From positions 62,001-126,000 of the forward strand of contig CAKZPV010000004.1 of the NCBI GenBank assembly GCA_937139405.1: a DNA stretch of 64,000 bases, read 5' to 3'. Every line of letters begins with the position of its first letter. Position 1 is the stretch's first letter. Source of the stretch: an uncultured Nitrospirota bacterium (GTDB lineage Bacteria; Nitrospirota; Nitrospiria; Nitrospirales; UBA8639). The notes beneath the pieces were generated by a model that made no database searches, was not told the origin of the DNA, and worked only from the letters and a program-made list of their open reading frames with translations. The position numbers were made by a program, and so were the translations under genes. Positions 63,501-64,000 of the stretch are shown piece by piece.

Positions 63501-64000
63501 TCATAGGCCTTCATCTGACCCAATTGATCATCTTTATGACCGGGCTTCCCTTGATTGCTCAACTGCATTTCTACCCAGTCTTTCACGTTAACGACGGCTG
63601 GATTAGCTTTCCAATCGCTCTTCCCTTCGCCAACAATTTTAAATTTCGAACCAAACCAATTGACGGTCTTACCTACCAATTGATCGGACGGCACTGGCTT
63701 ATGAATACGGTCTAACCGATCTGGCAACTCACGCAGGGGCGCCATCACATCATTTTGGACACCTGGCATCTGCAAGGTGTTATACACACGCCAGTAGCCC
63801 CACATGCCAGCCACATAATGATGCGCGACATGACAATGGAACAGAAAATCTCCCGCCAACCATTGGCACAAACCTGAACCGCATTCTGTCTCCAGGTCCA
63901 AGGCTTCTGATGGCCCGATGACTTCCACATCAACGCGGTCAGATTTTGTACGAATCACCGGATATTTTACAGGCCCACTTTGACCGGTATTCCACACTGG
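60509..64000 (-). CDS. Giant multicopper oxidase (partial; N terminus outside the window)
   Basis: The 1,160 or so C-terminal residues; the frame stays open to the right edge. The visible part starts inside a multicopper-oxidase motif: FLFHCHVAHHYVAGMWGYWR (trinuclear plus type-1 ligands of a preceding unit) about 55 residues in. It then continues with INTHFHFFQF, FWHDHAFGGTTWPHGAVGTM, further cupredoxin-type units (FLNGGTHTTGGALNFRAEP, SGDYMFFNGR-like GDYMFFNGRSSKFSEG) and a last degenerate cupredoxin ending GDYVWSNGRLPYSQSGQW. Such very long proteins resemble the MofA/McoA group linked to Mn(II) oxidation in other bacteria, but also occur with unknown function in Nitrospirota. Extracytoplasmic by family. 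The N-terminal signal and full copper set cannot be seen. Confidence 0.85.
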   Translation of the reverse strand, partial: PVWNTGQSGPVKYPVIRTKSDRVDVEVIGPSEALDLETECGSGLCQWLAGDFLFHCHVAHHYVAGMWGYWRVYNTLQMPGVQNDVMAPLRELPDRLDRIHKPVPSDQLVGKTVNWFGSKFKIVGEGKSDWKANPAVVNVKDWVEMQLSNQGKPGHKDDQLGQMKAYDATVIDWVWDGAKAMSEKEPSIGENPKYRPEWQGYKAGERRAIWFEPTTGKVAWPWLTPHFGKRVPFSNDHNPAPWLEMIRLNEDGTRSVEPAKAGENGPWSLCPERAGSQDYNVHFIKLPIELSAAQGKEPAIVDPNGLLYVVHEEEADVRADNDKKFPLVVRANVYDCIDWTLTSEWLDDDITNFQSSKINTHFHFFQFDNQASDGVISGFSYEQSMRPFTQFTKPTKKGLPIPMNAKVTKAVKAGSKTLQVTNAAQYHVGIPILVGADNVKEKEVRRIAKIDGKTLTFANPLKFNHPVDEIVTVEYVRQRFWVDADVGSVFWHDHAFGGTTWPHGAVGTMIAEPFNSTWHDPKTGEPIRTGPVADIHAVERVGHDVAGSFRELMVHIMDTVPHTVNVVTAGNPPGQPIDVALEAGRTVSFIMPPNDQIKMTPMPFLNGGTHTTGGALNFRAEPFAQRLANNPDPSKIFSSVTHGDPSTAMIQAYLGDAIVFRLIDVTMNESNVFTLSGHTFWSERYAEEANRKHSLHVGIAERYDLVVPEAGGPRHQAGDYMFFNGRSSKFSEGAWGLIRVLDKPVGDLQPLPNKAYGAEGMPERLPVCPKNAPVKAFNVVAIDHPGMSFNSNSPESIEVDFERTIELRNPEAKIYVLEDEVKKVGGDVQPMPLTIRANVGDCLKVKLTNKLKEGQASFSAFGLAFDPKDSQGVNLGNNTGDQTVAPGKSRTYTYYADPFNGETQTLVWDWGNVSMNPRNGLFGGVIIGPKGSAYRDPKTGEDISLKNSWNADVIVDRTIQGNEGRANYRDVALYFQDEDNIIGTSFMPYVQNVAGLTGVNYRAEPYLHREETGCSLGRMFQPCEVDNPQDPATPTIEAHAGDKVRIHVFGASSEQNGMFTVEKHEWPIEPFLPGADMISTVEFSGSEGLDVFLPSAGGNWAMTGDYVWSNGRLPYSQSGQWGYLRVLPNTDQRILPLSGSVSSNKQAKLDDLGAPRIIPTVAK

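Noticed and set aside
1-64000. CRISPR array, prophage or tRNA-linked integration
   Set aside because: No regularly spaced repeats, phage structural genes, integrase or tRNA gene was seen.

Overview
The window reads as chromosome of a free-living Gram-negative bacterium: outer-membrane beta-barrel, lipoproteins, an Mla-type lipid transporter and periplasmic c-type cytochromes. The gene mix (several c-type cytochromes, a very large multicopper oxidase, small heme-binding Tll0287-like proteins, many two-domain stress proteins) suggests a chemolithotroph-like organism, possibly Nitrospirota/Nitrospira. That placement is inference from gene content only; no rRNA or tRNA is present to test it.

1-14 kb: phosphate and polyphosphate metabolism with stress genes. 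A PiT transporter with its DUF47 partner, Ppx/GppA, an inositol-monophosphatase-family enzyme, PPK1, then PPK2 followed by a universal stress protein, OsmC, and a divergent GlxA-type regulator. Inside this block lies a probable c-di-GMP (GEMM-I) riboswitch on the minus strand, ahead of a Cys/His-rich small protein and a CuA-like secreted cupredoxin.

15-28 kb: accessory, repeat-rich DNA. A GC-rich tetraheme cytochrome gene sits between two 52-bp palindromic MITE-like repeats whose ends resemble those of a nearby IS30 element. The IS30 transposase carries one in-frame TGA. Also here are a MarR regulator with a Cys cluster divergent from a CPVC thioredoxin-like protein and a globin lipoprotein, a MOSC protein, a CBS pseudogene, two near-identical tiny genes (45 and 46 aa) and a candidate minus-strand sRNA.

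28-34 kb: a two-gene unit for a monoheme cytochrome fused to an outer-membrane barrel (Cyc2-like) plus a diheme cytochrome, then a PutA-type proline oxidase and a hairpin-rich non-coding stretch ending in a strong terminator.

34-54 kb: ppnN, then phoU-pstB-pstA-pstC-pstS on the minus strand behind a three-repeat PHO-box-like element; a plus-strand operon joining a REC-PP2C-HATPase regulator and a STAS protein to mlaE-mlaF-mlaD and a lipoprotein; then phoB-phoR and an AAA+ ATPase. Together with the first block, uptake (Pit, Pst), sensing (PhoBR, PhoU) and storage (Ppk1, Ppk2, Ppx) of phosphate lie within about 50 kb.

54-64 kb: a peptide/nickel-type ABC transporter without ATPases, a Met-rich secreted protein, a cupredoxin-domain protein, a second Tll0287-like heme protein and the C-terminal 1,160 residues or so of a giant multicopper oxidase. 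This end looks like a periplasmic copper/redox module. No CRISPR array, prophage or tRNA was seen.
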